This document shows, one piece after another, positions 12,351-24,563 of a stretch of 64,000 bases of DNA; position 1 is the stretch's first letter, and each line of letters begins with the position of its first letter. The translations under genes and the position numbers were made by a program. This stretch comes from Trichoplax sp. H2. Taxonomy: Eukaryota > Placozoa > Uniplacotomia > Trichoplacea. Location: NCBI GenBank assembly GCA_003344405.1, contig NOWV01000123.1, positions 1-64,000 of the forward strand. Direction: 5' to 3'. The notes under the pieces are model-generated. The model was given only the letters and a program-made list of their open reading frames with translations, was not told the DNA's origin and did not search any database.

Positions 12351-13116
12351 TTCAAATTATCTCATCTAGCTTATAATCTAGTTAAGAATGCTCTACGTTC
12401 AAATTCTATTTGACATAAAATTAATTAATTGGATAAGCCAAAGTTAAAATTCAACCAGTAGACAAATAGGGATAGCTGAGATTTTCGTCGACAAATCTAT
12501 CATAAGCTTAATTAAATCTTCAGTATTCTACAGAAGTATCTGTGACTAAATCTTTCTATATGGGCTGTTATGAAATGAGATTTTAGTTAGTTATGTTGAT
12601 GCAGTCTCTATAGTATTAGCTCATTACAACTTTAACTTATTCTGTTTGACTATAGTAGCACAATCATTTAGGCATAAAATTTGCAGTATATAAGTTCATA
12701 GAAGAGATTATTGATTAAATAGTTGCCTGAATGCATTCTGATGTGTTATCATTTGTTATGAATTACATATCGGCTGTTATCCTATTTACAACAATGCTAT
12801 CGCATTCGTTGGTATTAGCAATATGCCGCTAGTAAACCGTTAGCTTTGTTCGACTGTATAACGGTATAGTATGGACAATAAAGTTTAATTCAATACTCTA
12901 GCTCTACTGGACTCGTCTGGAGATTTCTAGCAAATCTTCCTTGTTAAAAAGTGCAAGATTTTCGAAAACGTAACAATGGCATTATACAGGATGAAGTAAT
13001 TGGCTAACATTTCACTTCCGGAGACAAGATGAATATCCTATCAGCCCGAAGTAGATAGAAACAAAGCCTCAAAATATAGAAGAAATACCCATTTAAAGTA
13101 AGAAAAGATTGTAAAC
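12351..13116. other. Intergenic, nothing recognised
   Basis: AT-rich DNA between the degenerate repeat and the 3' end of the minus-strand TXNDC16-like gene. It should contain that gene's 3' untranslated region. No coding frame or RNA gene is seen. Confidence 0.4.
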
Positions 13117-16100
13117 TTAAAATCTTTCTGTAGTAACCCAATGGGTATCTGGATTTCTTTTAAATTGATCAACCCAAAACATAATCTTTTCTGCAGTCAG
13201 AGGATATTCTTTATCCTCAACTTCAATTTCTTTCTCCATTGAGAGTGGAGGATAAAATGCAGCACGCCTATGATTATTCCAGTATAGAATGCAAAGACGA
13301 GGATAGCGATAAAGTAGCGGTTTGAAATCATCGCCATAGATTCGGTATTCTGTCAAAATGAATGGATAATATGATTATGTATGCTAGCTGAAGCAGTCTT
13401 TCAGATATGATAAGGGCACGTATTACAACATTTATCTTGTCGCGCAAAAGATTGATTAACGCGGATCGAAATGTTACGATAGCTTTAGTGAATATTGTAT
13501 ATCAATAAAAATGATAAGCTACGAGTGTAGTAAGACAATTATAATTAGCTCTTGAAATCTATCCAGCTTACTCTTTATTTGTTCTTTATGATAGCCAATG
13601 GGAACAAACTGTGAAGCCCAAGTTGGAAATTCTTCTACGTTTAATAAAGTAATGGCAACTTTTTGATATAATGCATAGGCAGCTTTTAATAATTCCTATT
13701 TGTCGAGAATAGTATTAAATTAAAATAAATTATAATAAAGCTTTATTAAGTATTAGTAGGATAAAAATGATAGACTATATGGATAAATGAGGGCAATAAT
13801 CAGAATATACGACTGCACTTCTTAAAAAAATAATATACCTTGTAAAATGTACTTGACTCTTGAGAATCTACTTCATTGACTATAGCAACCAGAATTGGCT
13901 CATCAGGAGCAAATGCAGCATGATAACCTGCGCCTTTACTTCCAATTCTAGTATGATATGAAATAATACATAATTGAATTTGGGTTAATGAATCTTCATC
14001 AGCGTTGTCTATATAAGCTAATTATGCCCGAACTATGATTTAAAAGGACTTAAGTTAGTGTTAACTCAATTTACATCCCTTTATAAATGACCTATCTTAT
14101 CGAAATTATACCAAGTGAGCCAGAAATGAGCAAATTTACGTTAATCTATTTAGATGCCTATAAAACTGATCATGTACGATGTTATGTTTGACCATGGACT
14201 ATTAGAAGAAGACTAGGTCTTCTTCCAGTAGTCCATGGTTTAACTAACAGCAACAAGACTCGACTAAAAATATCTACTAAAATCAACATTAATTCACTAT
14301 TTTTACTGATAGAATCTGATTCTATTCAGCTAAAAGCTAAGAAAAATAATTTATAAATAAATCAAAAATTAACATTAATCTAATCTATGCCTTACTTGAA
14401 ACTGATTTAATCCACGATTTAATGTAATGCTAGTTATGTTAAATTAATATTATAATCCATTTTATAGGCATACTATATGCAGGCTTATTAAAAGCTATGG
14501 TAAATAGAATAAGCTAAATAAGCATTTTTTTGAGGATTGAAAAGTTGATCAAATTGGATTTAAGATTAAAAATAATAAGCTAGAACTGCATTAATCTTTT
14601 TCGGGCGCAAACTTGATCTGCTTATGTCTAAGTTAAAATATTACAATAAAAGCAATATTTGCGGTAGCTGTATTTCAACTAAATATAGTATTACTTACAC
14701 TCTTCTGATATGGAAAGATTCCAAAGTAATATGAGTTATAGGCAGTCTCATATGATCAATAACAAAAGATACAATATGATCTGTGCACTGAGGGTAATTA
14801 TCTTCACAGCGAATTTTTGGAGAAATTTTATATCTGAAAAATGAGTAAATTTTTAAATTAGATAAAAGCTTTAACAATTAATTATCCCCGGTCATAATGA
14901 CTAGCTATTTAGATTTCTTGAAATAGTGTATTGTTTTATATCGGGAAAGTAAATAAAATCACTAGAGGACACATCAATTTCCTATTGTTAGTGCTTATGA
15001 TTGAGAGCAATTTGAGGGTTTTAAAGAAAGTACTAGGTTAGGTAGCAGCTTTAAAAATTTAATTTTTCGTTTTGTTATCTAGATACCTCTTTTGATGGAA
15101 CTTCTTCTAAACTAGATACTATTAATAATTAAATTTATCTCTTTATCTCTTATGTGATTATCGAAAGTGTTAATATCATTTCATCAACAAACAGAACTAA
15201 ACTACTTACCTGTGAGGAGCATGAAATCGATGGATCGCATTCTTACTTTCATCTTCAATCGTTTCGGCAATGGAACGGCCATGCGTAATAATATTAGCAG
15301 TAACCTGATCTTTTCTCTCCATATTAATCTAATTATTAATTCATTTTGTCACATTTTTATCTATGTCATAAGATTCCTTCCCCATATATTAGAAGGATGT
15401 GAAATCTTTTACTGACATGTTAATAAAATTTTATTTACTTTACCTCCGATATAGCCATTGGATTCTGACCATCGCTATCTAACCAAGCAATTTTGTTACT
15501 TCGCTTATAATAGCAATCGACTTGCCCGTATATCCTTTCACAAGCTAGTTGGAAACATTTTAATGGATACCATGTCTTCTTTTGGCTGTATAGAAAACTT
15601 TTAGCTCTATTTTGGGGATATACCGTAGCTACTAGTCGCACATCTTTACTCTAAAATTACATTGCAATGTAAATATTATTAAAGCAAAGCAGGTAACTAA
15701 CTTAAGCTTTCCTCTCAGCTATCATAAATTGCATTTCATAAAAAATAAAACTTAAGATATCCTACAGTTGACCTATAATTGTATTTTATAACTACGTATA
15801 AATTACCATAGCAGATAGTTTTACTTTGTCCATTCGACTTTTCCATGGCATTGTGTTAGATATTGTAGACTTGGAAAACCAATCCATGACATACTTAGTC
15901 TGTCAGATTAAATAAGAAGAAAAAAGCATTAAATCAATTATAAAATTCATATTTATATGATGTACCTAGATAAGATCAAATATAGGCTAGAGAATGTTTA
16001 CCTCAATGGGTCCATGGTAATCCAGTCTTATATATGGAGAATCAGTAGCAGCCTTTGACAAACATTCCTCCGCTCGAAACCATCCAAAGCTACGAAAAGC

Positions 16101-19100
16101 TGACAAAGACGGAAAACCAGACACTCCATGACGTTGGCAACTCAGTGGATCATGATCACAATTGGTGATATATATGGAAGCATGATCTAATTGGGGTAAT
16201 AATATAGTGCAAGTGTAATCAGGATGCAGCTAATAATAATATTTTAGCAGATTGCTATAATAACTAGAGTATAAAATTAAGAATTAAGGATTTATTCTTA
16301 CCCATATGTTGTACTAATTTGGCGATATCTTGAAAGGTTTGCGACTTTTTTTTACAGGATTTGCAATCATTCTTAGTAAAGATAACCTAAATTTATTGGA
16401 GTCATAATAAAATTATAACCCTTGAAACGCTACAAGCGCATTAGCTGGAGAGATATTAACGTAAATCCTATAGACAAGTATCTGGTATAACGCATATAGT
16501 TTGTTAACGTAGATTCTACAACTAAGATCTACCGTAATATATACAGTTTAGGATAACTTTAGCCATGTCTCGATTATTCAAAACATAAATCGCTGACTGT
16601 ATTTATTTAATCATAATTGTTAATGGCGAGAAAATTAAACGAATAAAGGTGCTTTAAATATCAACGGAAGTCAATTCAGCTGATGCTAATGCTTTAGGAT
16701 TGATTGCATTATTTTATGTGTTTGTTCATTAACTGTATAGGTGTCATCAATGAGTACCTAATAGCTGATATTTTTATTTAATTTAAATCTACTAAAATCA
16801 GCTATGTTTTAGAATTAATTTACTAACTAATGTCAGACAAGCTGGTTTTAAAGTATCAGAAACGAGTTATTCAATTGAACAACCTATTGACGGTGTTAAA
16901 TAACGTAATGGTAAAAGTAATTGATATCTGAACTTAAAGTTGTTATGATAAAATTAATTTACTATACGCGGCAGCGCTATTTACCATTTAAGAACTTATT
17001 GTCGATAGCTATGTAAGAATCGCTACGTTAAATTTAAATCTATCAATATCTGAAATTTAGTAGGAGCCATTCAATTAATTTCAAAGTATTAGTACTGAGG
17101 TATTCTATTAATTTAGCCAGGGCATTGAAGCAAAAACAGCTTGTAAGACAGTGTAATATTGTATTTTAAGTTGATGATATATTTAGTAATGTCTACCGTA
17201 GGTGTTGTGTTCAACATGTGATAGATATTCTCGTTAGAGGCTTAAGTATTAAATATAGCTAGCTTAGTAACTGTAATCCTTTTAAAGAGGAGCGCTACAG
17301 TGCTCACACTAGAGCTTCACATGAAAGGTGTAAACTATCCTGTATTTGAGATGCTAATACTGAAGTGTGTAGTAAGTAAGGTGCTAAGACTGTAAACGCG
17401 GAAAAGTATATAAGCGAGTAGTTTTGTATAGTAAGATAGTCCTTTCTCGTTAGAGGTCCTCAGCTAATAGATTACGTTGTATCTTCGTAAAGGAGGTTTT
17501 GTTCAATAAATCTTAATTTTCTAAAGTTTTGATGATTCTTGATCTATCAACCTCACACTGCTCAAAGCCATTAAAATGATGTAAATTAAAGTAATGAAAG
17601 ATTATAATACTAATTTAGAGCTGTGGTGATTGCTAATGCCTTACCAAAGATATTGCAACATTGTGTTGATCATCAGAACGCGATATTCCAGGATAGAAAT
17701 TTGTTGGCAATTTGGATCTTTCAATAACTTCCTGCCACAAATTATCTGTTATAATTGGAATTCGACCAACGGTCTTAAATTGGAGTGTTGGCATATCAGT
17801 TGACTTTGCATATTTCTCCTTCAATTAGCGCGATAGCAACGAAACCGGACAGAAAAGTAAAGAATAAGGGAAATTGAAAGAAAAGTATCCAATATACGAA
17901 CATATTGATTATAAGAACGTTGCAATTTAAACATTTATTACAGCTACTTGTTAGACTATAATAAATTGAAATAAGAAAAAGTTACAGCAATATACAAGTT
18001 AAATAGCTTAAAGTAAGGTAAAAAGTTCATCAGATGAATATATTCAAATTAATTTAAAATTTACCATCGTAGGTTTTAATATTTTGGCTTTCGTTGTAAA
18101 GTTAGATTTCTTCCTTTCTAGCATTTTTGCCGAATTATGAGCTGTAATCAAATTTTCTGCCAGATGTAACTCTCGACGCTTTCTGTCTAATATTTTTATA
18201 GTCGCTTTACAAGGCACAATTACTGATCTATTAACACTACCAAAATCTTTCAAAGCTAACACTGAACAGTTTACCTAAAAGAAAAGAACAGTAGTGTAGA
18301 AATACCCATCTTTGCCTCAATGCAATTATTACGATATCTTAACATTAACATTTATTTTAAGATATATTAAACTACTTGAGTATAAATTAAAATCTTACAC
18401 TCCGTAGCCTAGTTGCCAATCTAAAATGACATGGAGTTACTGAATCTCCAACTCCATCATGGAATGTGACATCAACACGCTTAGCGAAATCGTAAAGAGC
18501 ATATGGTGTTGGCATCGTATCAACCAGAACTTCATGTCGAATTTTTGCCTCTAAATGATAGAAAAGTCCGATAAAAACTTATATTCTAACTATTTCAAAG
18601 GTAAAAAATAAAATTGAAATCTTTATTAATCAACATTTTTTAGTAATAATTAATCGTAGTCAAACTACCTTTATTATCAAATGTCTGCCAAAATAGCATC
18701 GTAAATGGCAAAATTTGTGTCGCAGCAGGAGGAAACTTCATTACAACTAGAAGGCAGAGCAGATCGAATTCGAAATGATAATAAGGTCAATTACAGTAAC
18801 ATAAGGAGCAAGTAACAGACAAACTCTTTAAACATTTTTCATCGTTTACCATTTCGATTGTCATAAATATTAACCATGCCAAATCGCACATTAGAGCCAA
18901 AAGTAGAGTAAATTTTATGGGATTGCGATAGGCTAGCGATCATTTTAATAATGTTTTGCCCCCAATGAGCATAAAAGCAAACGACGAAAGGCTTATAAGT
19001 CCGAGTCGGTGTCAGCACTTCTTTCTTAAAATTACCCTTGAATAAGATCAGAGATCAAATACTTAATACGTATCTTATCTCCCAATAGGAGACATAGAAA

Positions 19101-22100
19101 AACAATGATTGCAATTTAGAGAAATTTTCCGATACTTAAAGCGCCATATTTGAAATGATAGAAAGTGTTACACTGATTATATGATATCGAAGTACAATCA
19201 GAGTCACTTCCCATTTACTCGTAACACAATGTTACATAAAAATTATACCCACACTTACTTCATTCACAACGATTAATTTGCTCTTATAAGCCGTCATAAA
19301 TAAATTAATCCTATTAATGTTGATATTGAATTGTCCTGTTAGCTTCAGTAAAGGCCGCACATTTTGTAGACCTGCAGCTGTATTGCAATGTATAAATACC
19401 ATTCAAGAAATCCTTTCATAATATAAAATCGAGCTCGATCTGCAGTAAATAAGAGAAAATTTAGGAATTCAATCTCTTACCAGAATTATTTAGGAATAAT
19501 AAAGTCGGAAAGGTATGGATACCAAATTGCGTGATCAGCTTACTAAATAAATTTCGAAGGAATGAGATAATTAATTTACTAGATGGAAACATCAAAAATA
19601 TGCGAAAAAGACTGTAATTTAATAACATTTAGAGAAATGAAGCATTGTATCATCAATAGATTAAACTTCTTGAATTAAAGATAATTTTACTAGGATTGCT
19701 TTTTAATGACATTGTAGATTCATAAGCTAATACTGTTATATGATCATGCCGCAATTGATGATTGTGAGATGAAAGGAAAAACTAAAATACATGGAAAGAC
19801 AATAATAATCTGAAGATATGCTGGTGCCTACTGAGTCTCATATTAAATCACTTTCTAACAGCATCTAGCCGTAACCCAATTTCTCGTAGGATTACTATTG
19901 TTAATGCATCTTAGATAGTAATGCTAGCACATAAAACTCAGAAATGCGAATCCTGTTGGAATCTATTAAGTCGATGTAAACTGATTAATCCATCGGCTTC
20001 GGAGGTATAATAACATCCTTAAAGATGAAAAACTGCCAGTGAAAATAATTTAAATAGATTTAAATCAGATGCGAACGTATTTAGAAGGAGATACTCAATA
20101 TCAGATAGTAGCTATATCTCATTTCCCATAATTTGTTAATTCGAAATCAATGGATCAGATAGGTGCTAAAAATTGGTATAGCTACATAAAGGAGAGTAAT
20201 AGTAGCGTGCATAAAGTTTATTAAAAGAAAATTTCCATCAAGAATCTTTAAATACCGTAATTTTAAAAGAGCCTTATTAACTGACGACAATAAAAGATAA
20301 AAATGATTAGGATACCTTCAACTAACTGAGTAGCGTTTATTTTAACTTAGATTTAGCTTTAAGAATCGATTACAATACAGATCAGTTAACGTTTCCATTA
20401 ACTTCAGTACCTTCCATCTTCGTTCAGGTGGTTAACGATATAGAAGTGCAAGCTATCTTTCCATCTAGCTTGTGCCTGTCAGATTCAATAAAAACTTTGC
20501 AGTTATAATAATAGCAATGACGTGTCTTAGGTGAGCTAAATGATATTATACTATCTATGTACCTGAAATAAAACGTTATCTACTATCTTGGGCTCATGTA
20601 ATCCAGTAAATGCCAGCAATGTTACACCTTTCTTGGAGAATATTTTATCAATATTGCCTATTGTATTGGCCTTTAAACTTCTCTTAAAAGCTTTCGACTG
20701 TCGTATGAGTTCAAAAATAATCCAAATAAAGGATTAAAGTTGATATTGCCTTTATTACAATGCAACCTTAAGTACTTACCATATTCATCAAATACTGGTG
20801 AAAATGGTTCTTTGCATATTGATATTTTGTGTTGTTATAAACATTAGGAATCATTAATCCGATATGGCATGCCAGTGATGGGATAGTAGATGGCATCATA
20901 GAAATATCCGATACTTCAAGCTGTGTATAAATATAGGACATTTTTTTAATTTTTTAATTAATTAATTAGATATCGAATTACACAGGCATTATCTTTTTAA
21001 TGTATCGAATTTATACTGGTTTAAAAAGGATACTTCATATTATATGCTTATTCTACGAATATTACTACATCATACATGATCAAGTTCTACAATTCCATAG
21101 TTCCATCTTGCGTACGGCATTTCTAAAGAAATTTTCTTCCAAAATTCTGCGAATTTAGCGGATAACGCTGATTTCGTAACTATATCAATGAAGAAGACGA
21201 GAAATTTACCTATTACCGCATATTGATACAGGATTATTTAACACTCAATTGTATACTGAAGTTATGTTAAGACCTATTTCTATCACTGATGAGGGAATAC
21301 TTTCCGCATGATTTATAGATTTGATTTTAGAAACTACAGTAATAAGTAATTGTGTTGGCACCAGCAAATTAAGGAAGGCAATATTAGGAGAACGAAAATT
21401 ATGGCGAAATAATTTGCACTATAAATGTCAGCTGTCAAATTATATTGCTTCAATAAATCAAGAAACCTGGACACTTTTCAGCTACGATATCTGAAACCTT
21501 CATTTATTTCTAAAATGATTATGAAGTATACTTTATATCTATCCTTCTTTCTCCAAGCAAAGAACATATTAATGTATCTTACTTCGTTGCAACCTTATTT
21601 TAAATCCATACTGAATTCATTATATACGAGCATACGGTATAAATGCTTGTCGTAATATAGGCTTATCTTTTTATTACAAATGTTAAAGTAATTTCTTATG
21701 TTATTAAACTCTAACTCTGTCTCTACTCTTATCAAGAACTCTTTCTCTCTGCATTTTCCCGCTTTCTTTCCACACGTAAGCATGTTTAAGCAATTTCTAT
21801 GATCTTACAATCCAACTCGTATATGAAATATTAGCCTTACATCAGCGAATTCAAAATCTAAAATTGATTGCTCTCTGTATATTCGTGTTCCATACAAGTC
21901 GATCAGCATTTTTTAATTCTTATTTACGTAAAGCCAATATTATGACAATAAAATTGTTTCTCTCTCATTCCAATATGTCAGCTTTCCTTCCATTTACAAC
22001 TTGTTTACGCATTTTTTATGTTCCTGTAATCTAACACTTTCTTTATACACTAACTATTAACACTATGTCAACTTGCCTAATATCCATTTAACTTCCCTGC

Positions 22101-22622
22101 ACATATCTGAGTAAACTATTTTCTTGTAAACGTATGTTAATACGAATCTTATAATATTAAAACCTAACTCTCTTCTCACTCATTCTGCAATCATTGGCTT
22201 TTCCTCTGTACGTAACATGGTTACGTATTTCTTATAAATGTTATAACTTAATCCCATATCAATTCCTCTATCCACTCTCTATTTACAGATTAGATTTCTT
22301 CTGCACGTAATAAATTTATACACTTCTTCAAGATATTAGAATCTAAAATTATATCTAGCTCTGAAATTTCCACAAACGAGTATATCAACTTTTTCTGCCA
22401 CTACAATCTTGTTAACATCTTCGTTTACATGAAAAGCAATCAAAAATTGAACTTACCTCCTTGTTGTTTACGTATATATACTGCACATGTTGGCGTTGTC
22501 GTTCTGACATTTAGCACATGTGTTTTTAACTCTGAAATGGAAATTTTCGGCAGCTCAACTGTATAAGCGAGCTGAAAACTGAAAGCTATCAGGCCAATAA
22601 TCATAAATATTGAAGACGCCAT
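13117..22622 (-). CDS. TXNDC16: TXNDC16-like (ERp90-type) multi-thioredoxin-fold ER protein, 20 exons
   Basis: Exons, 5' to 3' on the minus strand: 22622-22457, 21179-21076, 20920-20780, 20697-20563, 20475-20411, 19611-19481, 19377-19259, 19024-18850, 18746-18669, 18550-18399, 18274-18065, 17818-17645, 16386-16315, 16229-16002, 15650-15444, 15316-15210, 14833-14699, 13947-13839, 13695-13572, 13349-13117. All phases agree and the sum is 955 codons including the stop. The protein starts with a signal peptide (MASSIFMIIGLIAFSF). It has several thioredoxin-like units: HTFPTLLFLNN; PFVVCFYAHWGQN, a redox loop without Cys; and VIFTKNDCKSCKKK with a CxxC, followed by GVSGFPSLSAF. The C-terminal PILVAIVNEVD and LLYRYPRLCILYWNN blocks align by eye with the end of vertebrate TXNDC16, which is about 825 residues and ER-luminal. 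No KDEL is present. Weak points: the 19611 acceptor (19542 also keeps phase) and the GTACAA donor after 16315, chosen over GTAAGA for phase. Confidence 0.75.
14191..14239. repeat. Near-perfect hairpin, 23-bp arms, 3-base loop
   Basis: The left arm (14191-14213) and the right arm (14217-14239) are reverse complements at 21 of 23 positions, around the loop TAG. The arms begin ACCATGGACT and end AGTCCATGGT. The structure lies in an intron of the TXNDC16-like gene. It could be a fold-back element remnant or an RNA hairpin. No target duplication is obvious. Confidence 0.85.
21690..22440. repeat. Degenerate pyrimidine-rich tandem repeat in first intron
   Basis: Units recur with the order CTCTCTCATTC, then a CTTTCCTTCCA-like stretch, then ACGTAACATG or similar, TTTACGCATTTCTTATG, and TTATAATCTAACTC. 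Starts are near 21710, 21960, 22175 and 22260, so spacing is irregular, about 90-250 bp. All plus-strand copies are pyrimidine-rich, so the transcript of the host gene is purine-rich here. Confidence 0.5.
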
Positions 22623-22701
22623 ATTGATTATAGCCGGTATACTGGTATATAATTGCCACTTGATGGTATCATCCGTGATTCCAGCTAGACTCAATTTCGA
22701 T

Positions 22702-22713
22702 TACGCATGCGCC
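22702..22713. promoter_or_regulatory. NRF1-like site in TXNDC16-like promoter
   Basis: TACGCATGCGCC matches the palindromic NRF1 consensus core GCGCATGCGC at most positions. It sits 80 bp upstream of the chosen TXNDC16-like start, in the only clearly GC-richer patch of the intergenic region. Function is inferred from the motif. Confidence 0.45.
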
Positions 22714-22746
22714 CGGCCTTAGAGCTTTCTTTCGCTGCCTTGGATC

Positions 22747-22760
22747 GATTGCCTAGCAAC
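22747..22760. promoter_or_regulatory. RFX X-box-like site between divergent genes
   Basis: GATTGCCTAGCAAC reads GTTGCTAGGCAATC on the other strand and fits the RFX X-box (imperfect inverted halves GTTGC and GCAAT/GCAAC). RFX factors drive ciliary genes in animals. It is 125 bp upstream of the TXNDC16-like start and about 1.8 kb upstream of the CCDC78-like start, so it could serve either gene. Confidence 0.45.
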
Positions 22761-24563
22761 CGAAAAGGAGGAAAGGCAGAGCCAACTCCTATCAACTAGT
22801 CATAATATTAATAGATCTCGATGGATAGAGACATTATAATACTAATATGCTTAATGTACATCATGCTGACTTGAGTAAAAGGGAAATTAAATCGTGTTAT
22901 ATGATACAAGTAACGACTAATTACCTCTACAGAAAGTAATATTGAAGAAAGAATTAAATTCTCTCTACAAAGTGCGATCACTGAATTGATCATTTGAGCC
23001 AATTACTTAACCTTTATTGTATCGATTCTAGCTAGGCAATAGCCAAGTCGCATGATGATGGAGTTAATGGTTTTTCAGGTATGTGGAATATGTGTGTAAA
23101 ACAATCAATCAAGACTGATAAACTAATTTATATGAATTCATCATACTCCGTAACATTAAATATATCACATTCAGATAGGTAAGAATCCTTAAAATAGCTC
23201 TATCTAAGCAATCCAAACATTACTTTAACCTATCAATTATATTCTATGCTATCTGCTAGTGTTACAAACGTATTATCACGAAAATAAATCATCAATTTAC
23301 TTTTGTACTCTTTGTATTTTGACTATAATAAAGTTCAGCGAAAATATCATTAACTCTTTTAGTAAAGAAGCTGATAAAGGTTAAATTAATTTCACAACTC
23401 TTAAGGAGCAATAAGTCAATAAGGTAATACTATAAATTAATTTTGAAAATCGTACAAATAAATAAATCAGAAAGCAGCGATTGTACTTACAGGCTAAAAT
23501 TCAATAATGTCGATGTCTATTTAAAAGATCTTACAATAAATAATAGTAAATTAATTAAACCTATCTACCAAGTTAGAATTAGAGATCATATTTTGTTTAC
23601 ATTAAGAGTGAGGTATGAATATATTAGGTTAAATATTTAACGAATTTAAGCACAGCCTGTACGTTACCGTATTTAGTACAGTATTTAGCAATAGTAGCGA
23701 TAAATATCATTAAAGTTTCGAAATTAATGTCACAGTTTCGTAGAGTTGCATATCAAGATCATTATAGGAATGCGAGGGTGATTGAAATCGATGCGTATCC
23801 AAGCATAGATTCTAGCGATTATTTTAAGATTAGTATCACTAACATACTCATAACATTATTAATAAAGCGAACATGTGAAACTGAAGATTAGAATTAATAT
23901 TACGGCATCAAATCCGCTGTTTACTTTTGTTTCAAAGGTAATATCGACTTGAAACTTTGCGGTCATGCTTAGTAAATACAATTATAGTTACAAACCAATC
24001 CTAATCTGTGCACTTAGGGTCTACTGTAATAAATCTGATATTTCAAAGAGAAAAATTCAAATATAATATACTAAATATTGAAGTCAGCCAATCTTATTTC
24101 GTTATAAAATACCATTTTGCTTGTAAATTGCTGTTATCTGTTAATGATTAACAAGATAGACAAATTAATCCATATAAATAATTTTTCTGACTAAATCTAT
24201 TTTAACTTATCTTAGATTTAAAGTCACTGCATTTCTAGAAAGAAAGCTCAGTACATGGCCTAGCTGCTTCTGCATACATAAATCCCTCTTGATAAAATGT
24301 TAGTAATTTACCGAAGCTGTTGGATATCGAGCTAATCCTGACTATTGGCTATAAAAAATTAAGTTTCAACCACGTTTAAATTTTGTTGAAGACTACATGT
24401 ATTGATTATACTTACATTCAAATCAGTCCGCAAATTGATTTACTTCCAATAAATTCAATACCAATCCTATCTTCGCAGATAATCGAAAATAGATTCGATT
24501 GCAACTTTTCTATCGTTAATCAAGAGGGCTTTATCACGATAATTACAACTGATTGAAATCGAG
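22761..24563. other. Intergenic region between two divergent genes
   Basis: The remainder of the head-to-head interval is AT-rich and shows no convincing exon. Any 5' untranslated exon of the CCDC78-like gene should be here. Short frames at 22808-23002 and 23443-23640 have no splice context or motif. Confidence 0.4.

Noticed and set aside
15167-15415. Plus-strand 82-residue frame
   Set aside because: Antisense to a phase-consistent exon (15316-15210) of the TXNDC16-like gene.
19543-19579. A 37-base GT..AG intron within the TXNDC16-like exon ending at 19611
   Set aside because: Shorter than any other intron here. Reading through keeps frame, and a single exon with either of two acceptors explains the data.
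22623-22694. Upstream ATG of the TXNDC16-like frame (MSLAGITDD..)
   Set aside because: The later ATG at 22622 starts directly with a signal peptide and has an ATGGCG context. The extra 24 residues would bury the signal peptide.
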